Below are positions 28,301 through 40,712 of a stretch of DNA of 64,000 bases, in pieces. A program made the translations under genes and the position numbers. The notes beneath the pieces are model-generated. The model did not search any database and had not been told where the DNA came from. It was given only the letters and a program-made list of their open reading frames with translations. The DNA comes from Rhodamnia argentea (lineage: Eukaryota > Streptophyta > Magnoliopsida > Myrtales > Myrtaceae), in contig NC_063150.1 of NCBI RefSeq assembly GCF_020921035.1, positions 6,138,001 through 6,202,000 on the forward strand, given 5' to 3'. Position 1 is the stretch's first letter. Each line of letters starts with the position of its first letter.

Positions 28301-31300
28301 ACATCGTGAGACGATGCTTTTAGGTTGCATCTCTCCCCATTCCAAAGGCTCAATCAGAAGCCAATCGCCGTTTATCGAGGATCGCGTGATTTTGTTTTTG
28401 GGGTTTTGTCCTTTTTTATGGATGACTGAGAAAAGCTTTAACGACGAGGTTGTCTCGATAGTTAAAGACCGGATATCAAATTCAGGTGTACGATACATGG
28501 GCGCCCGCCAATCCATGTGAACAATTTCTTGTCCGGCTCGTCGGCTTGGGGGGGGTTTGTTTTGGGGTTGGGGTTGGGGTTGTTAGCTCAAGTCTTATCG
28601 GGTGATTAGTGGCCGGCTTGATTTACTTTTAGTTGGACGGATAGGCTTTCTTATCATGAACAAGCCCGGGACATGTATGGACCATGCCAAAATTAGGGGA
28701 GAGTCACGATTGTAACTTTCTCTTTCAGAGGCTTCTCGCCTAATCAAATCAATACTACTTAATTTTTACGATATGGTAATTAGTAAATGAACCGAAAGTT
28801 TCCACCCGGCACTAATAAAGGAAATACACGAAACTTTTCCGCTGTGAACTGCCAGCACGAATGAGAATAATAGTTATGGCAATGTGAAATCGTTGATGGC
28901 TCGGCGAAATGGTCATTATCTAGGAATACTATAACAGCGACCGTTTCGGGCGGGTACCTATGTTACATGAAATTCGTTTTTGTCGTTTTCACTTGTTTGT
29001 ATTGTATAATAGTCATGAATTCCATATACATTTGTCACGGATTGGGGATTCCTAAACCAAGGTTGTAGCTGCTATTTTAATTGGAGACAGATTTCCCCCC
29101 ACTATTTCACCTAACCCTCACCTTAATTTAATGCATGTCTCACCAACTCGACCTTATCTTATTCGAATCCAATCTCGTTTTTTATTGAAATCCTTCTAGA
29201 TTTCGTGCACACGTATACGCCTCTCACGTACGAGGATGGAGACGTGAGTATATGGGATGGCCATGGATAAAAATAGATGCAGTGCTCTGCTCGTATCGAC
29301 ATCGGGGGTCGACGTCTCGTGTTCGATTCGTATTCTATATACACTTAAATATTACGGGGCTCTCAGTTATTTTTATGGAAAAAAAAAAGGGGTTAAAACG
29401 GAAGCTTATAATCGTTTTCATTCCATTGCGATGGAGATAATATAGTTCCCTAGTTTCACTTTGATCCGAACACCAAGTCTTGTTTGTAAATATAATTGGG
29501 TGGGATTTCAAATCTTAAAACCCCTTTTTTTTTCCATATTAATCTCACGCCGTCGATCAAGTGGACCGACTGGGAATCTGTTCTCGTGACAAAACTTAGG
29601 TCAAAATCAAATGAAACCCTAATTTTTAAAACAACAATGTAAATAATGAGTTTTCAATTGGGCAGTGAACCCAATGCGCTGGTTTTTCCAAGGGGGAATA
29701 TCGCAAGCGGTGACCCGCTGATTTCGAAGTCAAAACACTTGTGGCTCCACCCGACCATACATTCTTGGTCTCCGTACCCAATTTTAAAAAACGAGCTCGT
29801 GGGGGAGGTAGTCAACTGGAAATCGACAACGCTCGAAGATATAATTATCATACGTACGTGCTTAATCAAGGGTTTTTTATGATAATCATGATATCGAAGC
29901 GATTCGCAGAGATTAAGAAGGGTGACACCTTGCCCTAATTATATTCAACAGCCCATGTGCCCATCACAGAGAGAGAGAGAGAGAGAGAGGTTGTCTTGAT
30001 CATGTTCCACGTACGTATCCAAAACTATTTTTGCCCTAATTAACCTATTCTACTAAATGTATCATTGTTAAGAGCATTGTCTTTTCCTTGTCATTTCATG
30101 TGTTTATCAAGTGTTAGATTTAGGGAGGTAATTTCGTGATCTGCTCTCTTTGAAGCTTTGGGAAGGGGTCTGAAACGAAACCGCCGCCCTCGCGAACCCT
30201 ACGCAAACGCGATTGGATGATGAAAAGAGGTCGAAGTTGAAGCCGGAGTCGGAGTTGGAGTCGATGTTGACGTGTCTCACCTGTTTGTCACTAAAAGAGA
30301 ACGTGCGAGTCCTGCACGAAAATCGCAAAGCGGCCTCTTTCTGTCGTGTGTGAAATCGCACGAGAGGAATACAAATCATGGTGCCAGAATTTGGTAGACC
30401 TAAAGCCGGTCGTGAAGGACATTCTCTTTTTCACTTTGCCGGATGATGATTCTAACGTGGTGGTTTGCCGACAACCGATTCAGTCCGATCCGGACATGTT
30501 TCGTTCGCTAGCGACGGCGTTGTGTGCCTTTTGTCGATGCATTCCCATCCATCGTGCTCTTTTGGTTTGACTTGTCTAACTTCAAATCCCATCAATTTCT
30601 TATTGTTGATTCAACGTGGCGAAAAACCCATTCAGCTCAAACAAACAAAAAATAAATAAATAAAGAGAGGAGAAAAATTTCAAAGGGACAGCTCGAAATT
30701 TTGTATATGGTATTGGTATTGTTCTAGAGCAATGGACATGCTAAAAAAAAAAAAAATAGGGTCCTCGATTAAAATGTGTGTTTGGTCCTCCTCTCGTATC
30801 ATAAATATGGAGTTGAATGTCGGGTCACAAAACTCACAACCCCACATTTCTTGAGTTCTATCGATTCACCTATATTCTATTGTTAGTGAATTCCCCGCCT
30901 CGTTTGAACCAAGATAAACTGCTCCGGCAACAATGGACAGCATGGTTCGGGCAAGATCCGAGTTCGGTCCTAGGGAAAAATACCGAGACGTGACCTTTTT
31001 TCTGAAAAAGGAAAAGAAAAGAAAAGCATCATTACCAAAAAAAAAAAAAGAAAAGCATCATTAGGAAAGAAAAAGAAAAGGAATGGGGACAAAATGAAAT
31101 GTCCAAATTGGTGGGTTTTGAAATTTTTGCAGTCTACCAGATGGGCCGATTCGTTTAGCCTAGGCCTAGCCTATACATGAATTTTAATGAGTGTGGCCCA
31201 ATACAATGTCATAATGAAATGGCCCAAAATGAGGGCGGCCCAAATTGCGTTTCTGCTAGTTATATATACAAAGGAAGATATGGATTTTGTTTTTTTGGTA

Positions 31301-32200
31301 AAAAAAAAAAAAAAAAGGAAGAAGATATGGATTGATGGGTATTTTTATGAGATCATTTTTTCAAATTTCTTTGTTAACTTACTTTTCCTAAACCGGAAAA
31401 GTAGAGTTGATACTATGGTATCGATACATAGTTGAGCCCGATGACGTAAAAGACTTTATTTAATTGATCTCATGTGGGTACAATGCAGCTCGATCTATGA
31501 ATAATGTAGTTACTGAAAAAGTGGAGTAGCTAATTAGCATTACCCTATGTCAATGGGGATCTTCTTTTTTCCTTGCGAAATACAATCAACAACTTATGTT
31601 ATTCATTTACCTATCTGATGTAACATAGCGCAATTATCGTGTTGATTGATTTTTTTTTATTAAATCAACTCGGTTATATTTCACAAATGTCAAAATCCAT
31701 ACTGGAATTGTGAATATAATAACTGACTCTTGTATATCTTTTCGTGATGTGATTGATTTTGTCCATCATATTAAAAACTCCAAGCATGTCGATCATCTAA
31801 TGACAAGTCCAGGAGAACAAACCGCGTGATGCATCCCTAGAAACGTAGGTTAGCAGATTTTCATGTTGTAATTCCCAAGCACAAATTTTTTTGCTCCGAC
31901 CTTCTTTAGGCCGAACCAACTATAACTGAGTTCAAAAAGAATTTGTAAAAGAAGAGCTCCATCATGCTCTCTCTCTCTCTTCAGACAAATTCATGAATCA
32001 ACCAATCTAATCTTAAATTAATGAGGATGACAACCAGCAAAAGGTGCAAACAATAACTGCGAACTTATCCGACCTCAAACAAACTCCGGCCAAGAATCGC
32101 ATTAATTAAACACATATAACAACTGGAAAATGAGAAGGAAAAAAAAAGGGTAGGAAAGAATGAGGTTTTTGGCTTCTCTACAGAGTCGTAGTTTTTAAGT
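25304..32200. other. Large intergenic region, no intact gene
   Basis: About 6.9 kb without a supported gene. It contains an AT-rich repeat at ~25890-25985 that recurs near 39680-39755 (aataaataattaaaaattattatg), a G-rich telomere-like patch at 28549-28580, and (GA)n at ~29968-29990. There are also A-rich tracts near 31031-31050 and 31300-31316, and scattered small open frames with no recognisable domain. It may hold cis-regulatory sequence for the WRKY and bHLH genes, or unrecognised decayed repeats. Confidence 0.4.
28549..28580 (+). repeat. G-rich telomere-like/G-quadruplex-capable patch
   Basis: There is a run of eight or more G, then gttttggggttggggttgg: at least four G4 runs separated by TT-containing loops. 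It could form an intramolecular quadruplex. It is too short and irregular to be an interstitial telomere array (TTTAGGG). Confidence 0.5.
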
Positions 32201-32203
32201 AAA

Positions 32204-32545
32204 TTACTGATCACTAGATCCTGAGAACATGTCAACCACCATTTGCATCATCTTCACTCTCATCTCGAGAGACAGTATGTATTCGGCCGTCTCCTGGAAC
32301 AGCCCTTCCAACCCCAACGACTTGCCGTCCGGAATCAGCGTCTGCAGTGTTCGGACCCGCCGCTCAATCTTCCGTGAGCATCTCGCGACGCTCCTCGAGG
32401 CCCCGGCCTCGTTTCTCTTCTCGATGCCGTTCGCTCCCCTTCCTCGGATCATCCTCAGCCTCCTCTTGGCCTGAAACCTTCCCTTGCTCGCAGCCGGTTT
32501 GCGGCCGAGGGAAACAAGGAAAGAATGCGGAGAATCAGCCCCCAT
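32204..32545 (-). CDS. UPB1: Atypical bHLH transcription factor, UPBEAT1-like
   Basis: A single-exon frame of 113 aa. The N-terminal half is very basic (KRRLRMIRGRG, SRSVARCSRKIERRVRTLQ). It is followed by an HLH pattern: helix 1 RRVRTLQTLIP, a loop with DGKSLGLEGLF, and helix 2 ETAEYILSLEMRVKMMQMVV. The basic part lacks the H-E-R residues for E-box contact, as in UPB1 and related short bHLHs. UPB1 in Arabidopsis represses peroxidase genes and sets the root transition from proliferation to differentiation; that function here is inferred from resemblance. Arabidopsis UPB1 is ~102 aa and also intronless. Position next to a WRKY23-like gene repeats the Arabidopsis order. No lesion is visible. 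Confidence 0.9.
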   Translation of the reverse strand: MGADSPHSFLVSLGRKPAASKGRFQAKRRLRMIRGRGANGIEKRNEAGASRSVARCSRKIERRVRTLQTLIPDGKSLGLEGLFQETAEYILSLEMRVKMMQMVVDMFSGSSDQ

Positions 32546-32648
32546 TGTTGTGAACTATACTCAAAATTTGATTCCTCGAGGGAGAGAAGAGAAGAGAGAG
32601 ACCCTTTGCGTTTGCGGTTGCGACATGGAAATGGCACGACAGGGGGGC

Positions 32649-32656
32649 TTTTTATA
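32649..32656 (-). promoter_or_regulatory. Probable TATA box of the UPB1-like gene
   Basis: Minus strand cgtataaaaagccc lies ~105 bp upstream of the ATG, a good TATA match at a normal distance. Confidence 0.6.
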
Positions 32657-32699
32657 CGGGTGTGACGATGCTTGTGGAAATACTAGGGTTTGGTGGTTA

Positions 32700-33940
32700 T
32701 TCGAAGGATAATGCAAGAAAAGTTGTGGTGGGGACCACACCCCAGCTCAAACCCTAAGGCTTCCAAGAGAATGGGATAAAATCAATGGGACAATGCCAAG
32801 TGTACATACACCTAAGCTAAGCGTATAGAGGGTTGTGTTATTATTGTCTACTCTCTCTTATGCTAATTATTATAAGTTCGAGCATGTTCTCCCACCCAAC
32901 GCTAAAGACGCACATGTACCCACATGATTATCCTCTCTTCATCGCCGCCGCGACCCAACCCACCACCCTTTCTCTTGAACCGCCGCCACCTCCTCCTCCA
33001 CCAGCACCACCATCTCATCAAAGCAAGCTGGATTATTCTTCAGCCCTAACCCTTTTTCCAAATTCAATGTACTATGATGCGACCCTTGTGGCCATAAAAC
33101 TTCCAGCTCAATTGGAGCATGGATGCATGTTTTCGTGACCCTTTCGCGGGGATTCTTAAGTGGTGGTTAGCCCATGTTTCCTCATGGGAGACCCCGTTCA
33201 TTAAACAACAAAAGAATTTGCAAGAACCATGGTGGGTTACCTGTCAAAATTTTTTGCTTTGACAACGGTGGACAACGGAGACCATTGATGTTGGATAAGG
33301 GCATCGTTTTCCTTTTTTTTTTTTTTTTTTAAGCTTCTGACATTCATTCATGCACCCCATTTTCGATCATGTGACGATGATGGGTGGGTTTTTTGTCTTT
33401 CGAAAGATTGTTATCTGAAAATCATAGGATCATGTTCTAACATGTTTCCATGTAAAGCACAAACTCGTGAAGAAGTTCGGAAATCTTTTTGCAGGTAGAC
33501 AAAGATGCAGTGCATCTTCTCGCCAATTCGATACACATGACCAATGTTCACAGGCTCGATACTTAGAATCTACTCCTCTCTGAATTGTAGTTCGGTTTTT
33601 GTTTTTTGGACACGTTAATTGATTCCGACATAACAGATTCACGGACAGTCCCTAGAGTGACAAGATGCACACATTCGCGTTCTTCTTTTTATTTACCTTT
33701 TTAATAGTAGTTAAGGTGATAATACATATGATTTTCTGTATCATTTAACAGGAGATATGCTAGAAAAGGAGTTATGCAGGCTCTTCTTCTTCTTCCTTTT
33801 TTTCCCTGTAAGTAAATGTCTGTAACTTTGACATTTTGTTTATTTTCCTCCTCATAACCGTGCCTACCATTTCTCTATCGTTTTCATAGGATACATAAAG
33901 AAGGTACATAACTTACCCCATCTAAAATCAGATGCAAAGC
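32700..33940. other. Intergenic upstream of the UPB1-like gene
   Basis: No gene is supported. A small plus-strand frame near 32833-33138 contains a P8-type proline run but no signal peptide or domain. A poly-T run lies at ~33309-33331. Confidence 0.3.
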
Positions 33941-33945
33941 TAACT

Positions 33946-34182
33946 TAGCCTCTATTTATTTCGCGAAAAATAAATGATTTGAAAAACATTCTTCTCAAAA
34001 TGATGGCTTGTGTCGTTTACAAAGATGAATAAATGAAAAATATTTTCATCGTCCATGAAAATGATAAGACATAAATTATGGTCGAAAATATTATTTTTTT
34101 ATTTTATTTCAACTGGCATAAGCGATAACTTTTATGAAAATATTTTCCAAATCATCTATTTTCCACGAAACAAACGAATGGA
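33946..34182. mobile_element. MITE, second copy of family C
   Basis: The left end (gcctctatttatttcgcgaa, then aaataaatgatttg) matches the reverse complement of the right end (ccaaatcatctattttccac, then gaaacaaacgaa). The layout and key words match the copy at 25059-25303, with different internal sequence. Confidence 0.65.
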
Positions 34183-34189
34183 ATTGTTT

Positions 34190-36240
34190 CCGTGCTTTAC
34201 CCGGATTAGATAGGCACGAACTAGAAACAGGGGTTCTGCTTTAATGCTGATTAACGAATGAATTAAATTCCTTTTCGGCCATAGGGAATCAATCGATTGA
34301 ATACGATCAAAAGGGTACACGAAAAGCTTAGCCCCATAGAATTGTATGGCTGGATCCATGTGACCGTGGCAATTCCTTCGCGATACGATCTTAATTCGTG
34401 CTTTGTAACCCGCCTTGGAAGCCAACAATGGTGGCCTCTTATTCGTTATCTTCGTGTCTCTTCGGTGAGTTGTGCGATGATGTCGCAAACTTTTTTTTTT
34501 TATTTAAATTTCTTCTCTTACAAAAGACGGCTGTTGCACATGCACGGCTCAATCAGACCACATAGCTCATGTAGCTCTTTTTCTTTGCATTATTGTGTAT
34601 TCGTTCTCCCTTTTTTTTTTGTTTTTTCTATCTTTGTGGAGTTTTCTCGTTTGATGTTTCCATAGGCATGCGGTGCAATTATTGGGTGTTCCAGCTAGGG
34701 CATGGTGCTCTTGTTAGGGCATCTATTTTGTCCCCTTGCGGATTAGCTATGATTCACCACTTTCGATATTGCATCATAAATATGATAAGTTGCTTCGTTT
34801 AAATTATATATTTTTTCGCACCCTTTTGCGAGTTCTATCTTTAGCCTCGGATCTTGGAGTAATGGTTCGTGCAGGAGTGCTACTTTTTGCGATTTAGGTT
34901 GGACATCTTGTCTAGCCAAATTATTGTCCCAATGAGCATGTGACACTCAATAGGGTTAGGGTTAGCTCCAAATTATTCTTTCCCTTCGTGAGGCGCAATT
35001 CAACATTCTGACTCCTTTTTGACATGTGTCCGCCTCTTGAAAACAGGATTATTTAAGTATTTGACGACGTTGCTGAAGAACTAATTACCAAAACTGACAT
35101 TTCCATCCCAAAAAACGGTCGTTCCAAATTGTTAAATTCTCACACACCCATCACTTCCCGGTTGGCTGTTGCTCGCCATCGACCTCGGGTCAAGGCCAGG
35201 CTGCCGGCCTCCTCGGGGTTGTCCATGGCGACCGGAGATCGAGGGCCCTATGACGACTGTGGGTGACTACAATCGAGGTCGCGAGCTGCAGCAAGGCGAC
35301 CTCCGACCTTGGTGACCTGACAGCTTTGACCTCAAACGGAGTCGCTAACCATGGCCGTTGCCATGGATATTATCCTTGACGGTGAAGGTAGGGACAGTGG
35401 TGCTGGGGTGGGGTGGACGGTCGCAGACGATGGTGGGTGGTGGATGGGGATTGTGGGTGCTACAAGATGTGATTTGTGGTTGAATTTGGTTGTTTGTGTG
35501 TGTGTGTGGGATTTTGTCCGCAAGAATATGAATGATATTTCTAACAATATGTAAGGAGTCATTCGATCAAAAGTCGAATACAATTTTTCGTTTCTACTTT
35601 CTCAAAGACAACCGAAATAAATCTATAGAGCGCGATTACGAAATGTCACCAAGTTTTTGGGATTTATTTATGTCTAATTGCGCAACCATCCTAACCCAAG
35701 ATTAGGTTTAGGGTCATTAATGATGACGGGTGTGCCCCCGCAAGAAATTAGATAGGGTCGGAGCTAACTCCCAATTGAGGAGGGGTCCAATAGCACGTGT
35801 AATTAGAACCGAAGCTTATCAATTAGGAGGGGAGGGTGATAAAACGCCTAATTATAGTTGCAAAATGTGGCCCATATTAGCACCGGGAACGGGGGGAATC
35901 AAACGGAAGCCATGTTCTCCATGTGCACAGGGAAGCAAGCAAAATATCAACCCTCCCCACATAAAATTAAATTAGAGCGACCCTTTAATTTCTATTCTCT
36001 ACATATACTTTTGTTTATTTTTTTTCAATACATTTTATTTATTTATTTATTTATTTTTCCATACTAGCTGGACAGCGGTGGGTGCACACGTGGCGCACGA
36101 AAGTAGAGTTTTGGATGTCCACAAGTTCGTGTGGTTGATGCGAGGGGGATGGGGGGAAGGCTTTTTCCTTCTTTATGTTCCAAATCCTTTCATGTGATCG
36201 ATGACCTGGACACATGCCCATAAATGATTTTTCCCCACTT
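34190..36240. other. Intergenic with GC-rich repeat core
   Basis: No gene is supported. A GC-rich stretch at ~35150-35430 (ggccaggctgccggcctcc, ggtcgcgagctgcagc) resembles the cores of the inverted-repeat elements, but convincing arms are not seen around it. A (TTTA)n run lies at ~36034-36058. Confidence 0.3.
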
Positions 36241-36241
36241 T

Positions 36242-36299
36242 ATACATACATACATACATACATACATACATACTTACTTACTTACTTACTCACTTACTA
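36242..36299. repeat. Compound microsatellite (TACA)n-(CTTA)n
   Basis: About eight TACA units run directly into about five CTTA/CTCA units. Confidence 0.95.
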
Positions 36300-36356
36300 G
36301 GGTCGAGCAAGTTGAATAAGTATGTTAAAAAATAGGACTCATCATTATTTCTAGGC

Positions 36357-37895
36357 AAATACCACAAACAATCCTAAACTATAATATTTTTTGTGTCGCT
36401 AACGACCTGCATGACAGCGATTATGATTCGAAAAAGTGATTTTGATTATAATTGTTTTTTTTTTCTGATTATGTTATCCGGATGAATTCTAAAGAATCAA
36501 AATGTGTTTGACAACTACACAAAATTTATGTTCCTAGAATAGAAATGCATTTGGTAAGCGCACAAAGTTTTTGTTCCCGAAAATAATTTTTTCTCATTTT
36601 TTTCATTTAAGTCAAATAATTACATAGTTACTTTGTGAAATTTCATCTTGTATTTTGAATTAATTGAAGATTACTTCATATTGATTCTCACATATAACAT
36701 ATTGCATATAATTTTTTCGTGCTATCCTATCTAATTGTCGTGTATAACGAGTCATTTTAAACTTAAAAAATGATATATCATGTTGGGTTAGTGTGTGATT
36801 TCGGATTAGCTCTGACACTCGCAGGCCTATACCAAATTGCAACGAATGAATATCAAATTCGATCTTAATAAGACAGATGGTATGCGTATGTGTATATGCA
36901 AATGGAGTCACCACCAGTCTTTGAGGAAGGTAGATAGACAACCTTATCAAAGGGTCGGGAGAAACGTTCGATTCTACGCAATCGGAGAAATATAAGGTCC
37001 GAGCACTTGGTTACGTCAATGTTTCCATCGATGCCCTTTCGGCACCGAAGTTGAGTATTTTCTAAATGTATTTCATGTAAATTTTTAATTCATTTTTAAA
37101 CCTATGAGATAAGCCAATGCTAAGTGTTCATGTAGGTTGTTTTTGTCTTTTTCGAAATTTTCTAAAACTAAACTAAGTCTAAAGTACTTAAATCTAGGCA
37201 AATTACAACCAATGAAATCAAGTGCGCAATTAAGGAATCATGACATCGATAAATTGCATCATAAAACTCTAATGAAGCCCTAAGGACTTAGAAAAATGTG
37301 GCTTGAATTTAATTTTAAAGGTGTTTGTGATTTTCCTAAAAAAAAATAAAATCTAGGAAATCTAAACCCAAATTCATGAAATGAGGTCAAACTATCATAA
37401 TCTAAGCTTCTTCTATTTTTAATGATTTTCTGAAATTTTTCTGATTTTTTAGAACTTTTTCCAATTTTTTATTTTTTATTATCGTACATATTTTTATTTG
37501 AAAATGAGACCTCGTTATGCTTTAGATCGAGTGAAAAGTGATGAGAAAACTGAAAGGGAAAAGTGAGATATGTTGAACTTCATTATGTTTTGTGTCTCAA
37601 AAGTTATTCTTTTTCCAGAGCCAATTTTTGTTTTTTTTTGTTCTTATTTTTGCTCCAAAACTATTCCCGAAAACAAAATCAGAATTAGTTACGTTACCAA
37701 ACATGATTCTCATCATTTTTTTTATTTTAAGAAACATAATCAGAAAATTAGAATCGTTACCGTGCAGATTATATTGACCACACTGGTGTAAATTCGGGAT
37801 TTTTTTTGTGACAAATTCTTTTGGGGTAATTGCATCGCAATGAACAAGTTAGGGTCGTTAGTGACATAAAAAAAAAGTTCGGGTTGTTTGCGTTG
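36357..37895. mobile_element. Putative non-autonomous TIR element with inner 'gtttggtaa..gcacaa' arms
   Basis: The left edge (acaaacaatcctaaactata, then ttttttgtgtcgctaacgacc) corresponds inverted to ~37840-37895 (agttagggtcgttagtgaca, then cgggttgtttgc). Just inside, ~36425-36600 (tttggtaagcgcacaaagtttttgttcccg) and ~37610-37775 (ttcccgaaaacaaaatcaga, then cgttaccaaacatgattct) form another inverted pair. The middle has no coding capacity that I can recognise. It could be one nested pair of elements or two. Confidence 0.5.
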
Positions 37896-37925
37896 TTGTG
37901 TGCATAATCTGGGATTTTTTGTGAG

Positions 37926-37957
37926 ATAAATTATTATTATTATTATTATTATTATAG
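37926..37957. repeat. (TTA)n microsatellite
   Basis: About ten ATT/TTA units. Confidence 0.9.
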
Positions 37958-37999
37958 GAGAGATACTTTTCTTTAAGGATTAAAAAGCGAGTCTATTAA

Positions 38000-40700
38000 G
38001 GGTTTCGCCTTGTATAAATACACAGTATTGAAGAAGCCCAGAAGAAAATGCCAATGAACTGTGTCTGTTGTCGGTGTCTGAGGAGGTTGGGTTTGGGCCA
38101 TAAGATTGTTGGACGTGAATGCGAAGAAACGACAGTGATGTCGCTTGGGCCATGAATCTGCGGATCTCATCGTCTTCCTCAACAGCTCGGCCCCTAACAG
38201 TGCACCGAAACCCATTTTCTAACTAGGTTAATACTTAGAAAAAATCACAAACCGGTATACCGTTCTAGGAGTGTCAAAAATATCCGAACCAGACCCGAAT
38301 CGACCGTGTTTCCAGTCCAGGACAAGAATCCATATGCAGAAAATTATGTTCGGTTCGGTTTCGCATTATCACGGGATTCCGAGCCGCCCAAAGCTAATTT
38401 TCATATCACGAAAAACTCTAAAACAACAGACTCATGTAAATTTGCCCTCCGTTGACTTTCGTCGATATCCCATTAAATTGCAGCAAATGGCAAACACCTC
38501 GGATGATCGGCGCGCTGGCAAACACCGTTTTGGAGAGACCGAACATGAAGAAAATAAGCCGAGGCAAGGAAATTTGCTGATTTTGCTTTAAAAGCCTTCA
38601 AAAATCTACTAAAAATTTCCAGTTTTGTCCGAAACCGCCCTAAGATTTTTTTTGGTAGATTCGTTACGGATGCACCGGTTTAAAATAACTTTATGAGAGG
38701 AAAATCAATTTATAAATAAAATGGGGTTACCAATATCCGTTTGAAATCTGAGCTAGAGCCCAACCGACAGCCGCATGAATCAAAGACAGACGAGACAGCA
38801 CCGTCAAAGTCCAACGCCGACACTAACCAGATATTCCTCCTCTTTCTCACGTGAAAGGCGGTTAATTTAGTTAGTTTCCGTTGAATCTCTCTCTCTCTCC
38901 CTTGAAAGTTGGTGGTCTAACTCCGCAACTTCCCATGCATCTGTCTCTGTCTTCGACGGCCTTCCTCGTGACTACTCCATCGCTTTTGTCTTCGACGACG
39001 TTTTATTTATTTATTTATTTATTTAAATTGGGCTGACCACAAATTAGTGGCTTAATATGCTCCGCAAACGCGTCTTCACAAGCAACTGACTCGGTCTCTC
39101 GAGCTCATCGGACTCACCTAACTTCCATCACCATCTCTTTGCATGGAACGTTAGTTGAAAGAGCGTCCTAGTCTTTGTTGATCTTTTACGAAACGTGCTT
39201 TTGGAAACACTAATACTGTCGATTTAAAGTAACTAGCCTTGACGGTATATCTCTTCAATTTATACGACGGCGATTCTTGATCAAAATTGATCGAATGGAC
39301 TTAACTGGCAAAACGTTAAAATATCCATGGCTCAAGTAACACAATTAAAAAGTTTTATGAGTGAATCGAAAAAACTGCAATAAATTCGAAACTTTTTTCT
39401 TTTTTTAGTAATTTTTCCTCTTCGATATCGCATAAAATTTCTCTGTCGATTCCTTCTAGTCGTGCCTCTTAGTCTGTTATTAATGTACTTATTCATCATA
39501 TCATATTGTACCCTCTGTGTGGAGGACACGATCATCACCGCACGTGGGAGGAACAAGAACTTCACCTGCTGCGCTTGGCCTAGGCAGGACCACTTCATCC
39601 AGTGTTGGAATTTTTACTGGTGGAATCAAATAGAGAGATTTGATTAGGTGTCTGGCCTCGATGATTAACAACCTATTTAGAGCAATAAAAATAAATAATT
39701 AAAAATTATTATGTGGTTCACTTTTTCAAAAATTTATAATCCACAACATGTAACCAAAAAACTTTTGTGCTATCAAAGCCTTAAAGAGACAATCCTTTTC
39801 TAATTACGTGGCACCACGTGTCTTTCTTGCAAGTCTTTGCGTGGCAGATTACGCAAGCTCGCAACTTTCCGAAATCCCTTTTTCTCATTATTTAAATTTA
39901 TATATGTTTTTAGTTATGAACTATAATTACATCCGACGATCCTTCTAATCTTCGACCAAGGCTTCCCTCCACAAATCTTTGGTCATGTTTTTCGCATATT
40001 AAATGTCAACGGCCCGTATATTTTGTTGCAGTCTTATAAAGTTTTGGCATGGAAAAAACTGCAAATGCAATATGTGCTAAGAATATCAGTGCGATGAGTG
40101 TGTGTGACAGAAATCAAGAAAAAAAAAAAAGAGACGGCCACAAGATTTTCACAACTTATGTCAAGAATTAAGACCCGCGATTATAATTAACGCGGCGTTA
40201 ATTTCTCTTTTTCCAGTTGAGTTTTTGGTAATAACAGGATGATGTCTAATTGAATGCTGCTGATGCGAGTTTAGGGCAGAACGTGGTCTTCATCGGGGCT
40301 GCCTTAGTTTCTCTGCTACGTCGAACGCCAATCTTGTAGAGACTTCTCGTTGGGACGTTTCTAGCATGTGCTTAGGATTCATCTACTTAATCTTTGAGGT
40401 GCATTGGAGAGACGTGCCAAATGGAAGTTCCCCATGTCATCACACATCTTTAACCGACCAAAACTAACGTGCGAAAAAGGAGCAAGAAATAAAAAATTCA
40501 TGCAAAAATTAGGAAAATAAATACGTAATAGACTTTAATTGTCATTGAGGAGTTACATGGATGATATTTTTTACACCCATATATTCTCTTAATTACATCA
40601 TTAAACCAAAAGACTCGCAAAAAAGATGGAATTTGAAAACGTTTATCTTGAATTAAACTCCCTCAAACATAGATGTAACGCATTATTGCTAGCGGGACTC
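38000..40700. other. Intergenic with repeat fragments, 3' of stachyose synthase
   Basis: No gene is supported. Fragments of the 'gttaatac...aaaaactcc' family lie at ~38226-38275 and ~38400-38480. A lone right arm of family A (gatcaaaattgatcgaatgg, then acttaactggca) lies at ~39270-39345. A (TTTA)n run is at ~39001-39025. The aataaataattaaaaattattatg repeat is at ~39685-39760. The last few hundred bases may be the 3' UTR of the synthase. Confidence 0.4.
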
Positions 40701-40712
40701 GCTCAAATAGAT

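Noticed and set aside
29280..29345. Second SINE or tRNA-like segment (gtgttcgattc)
   Set aside because: A box B-like word only; no box A at the right distance and no A-tail.
30107..30659. Overlapping small frames on both strands in the WRKY-bHLH interval
   Set aside because: No domain, no codon pattern and no splice-compatible neighbours. They cannot be supported as a gene from sequence alone.
32833..33138. Proline-run frame upstream of the UPB1-like gene
   Set aside because: A single short P-run, no signal peptide, no splice context and no similarity that I recognise.
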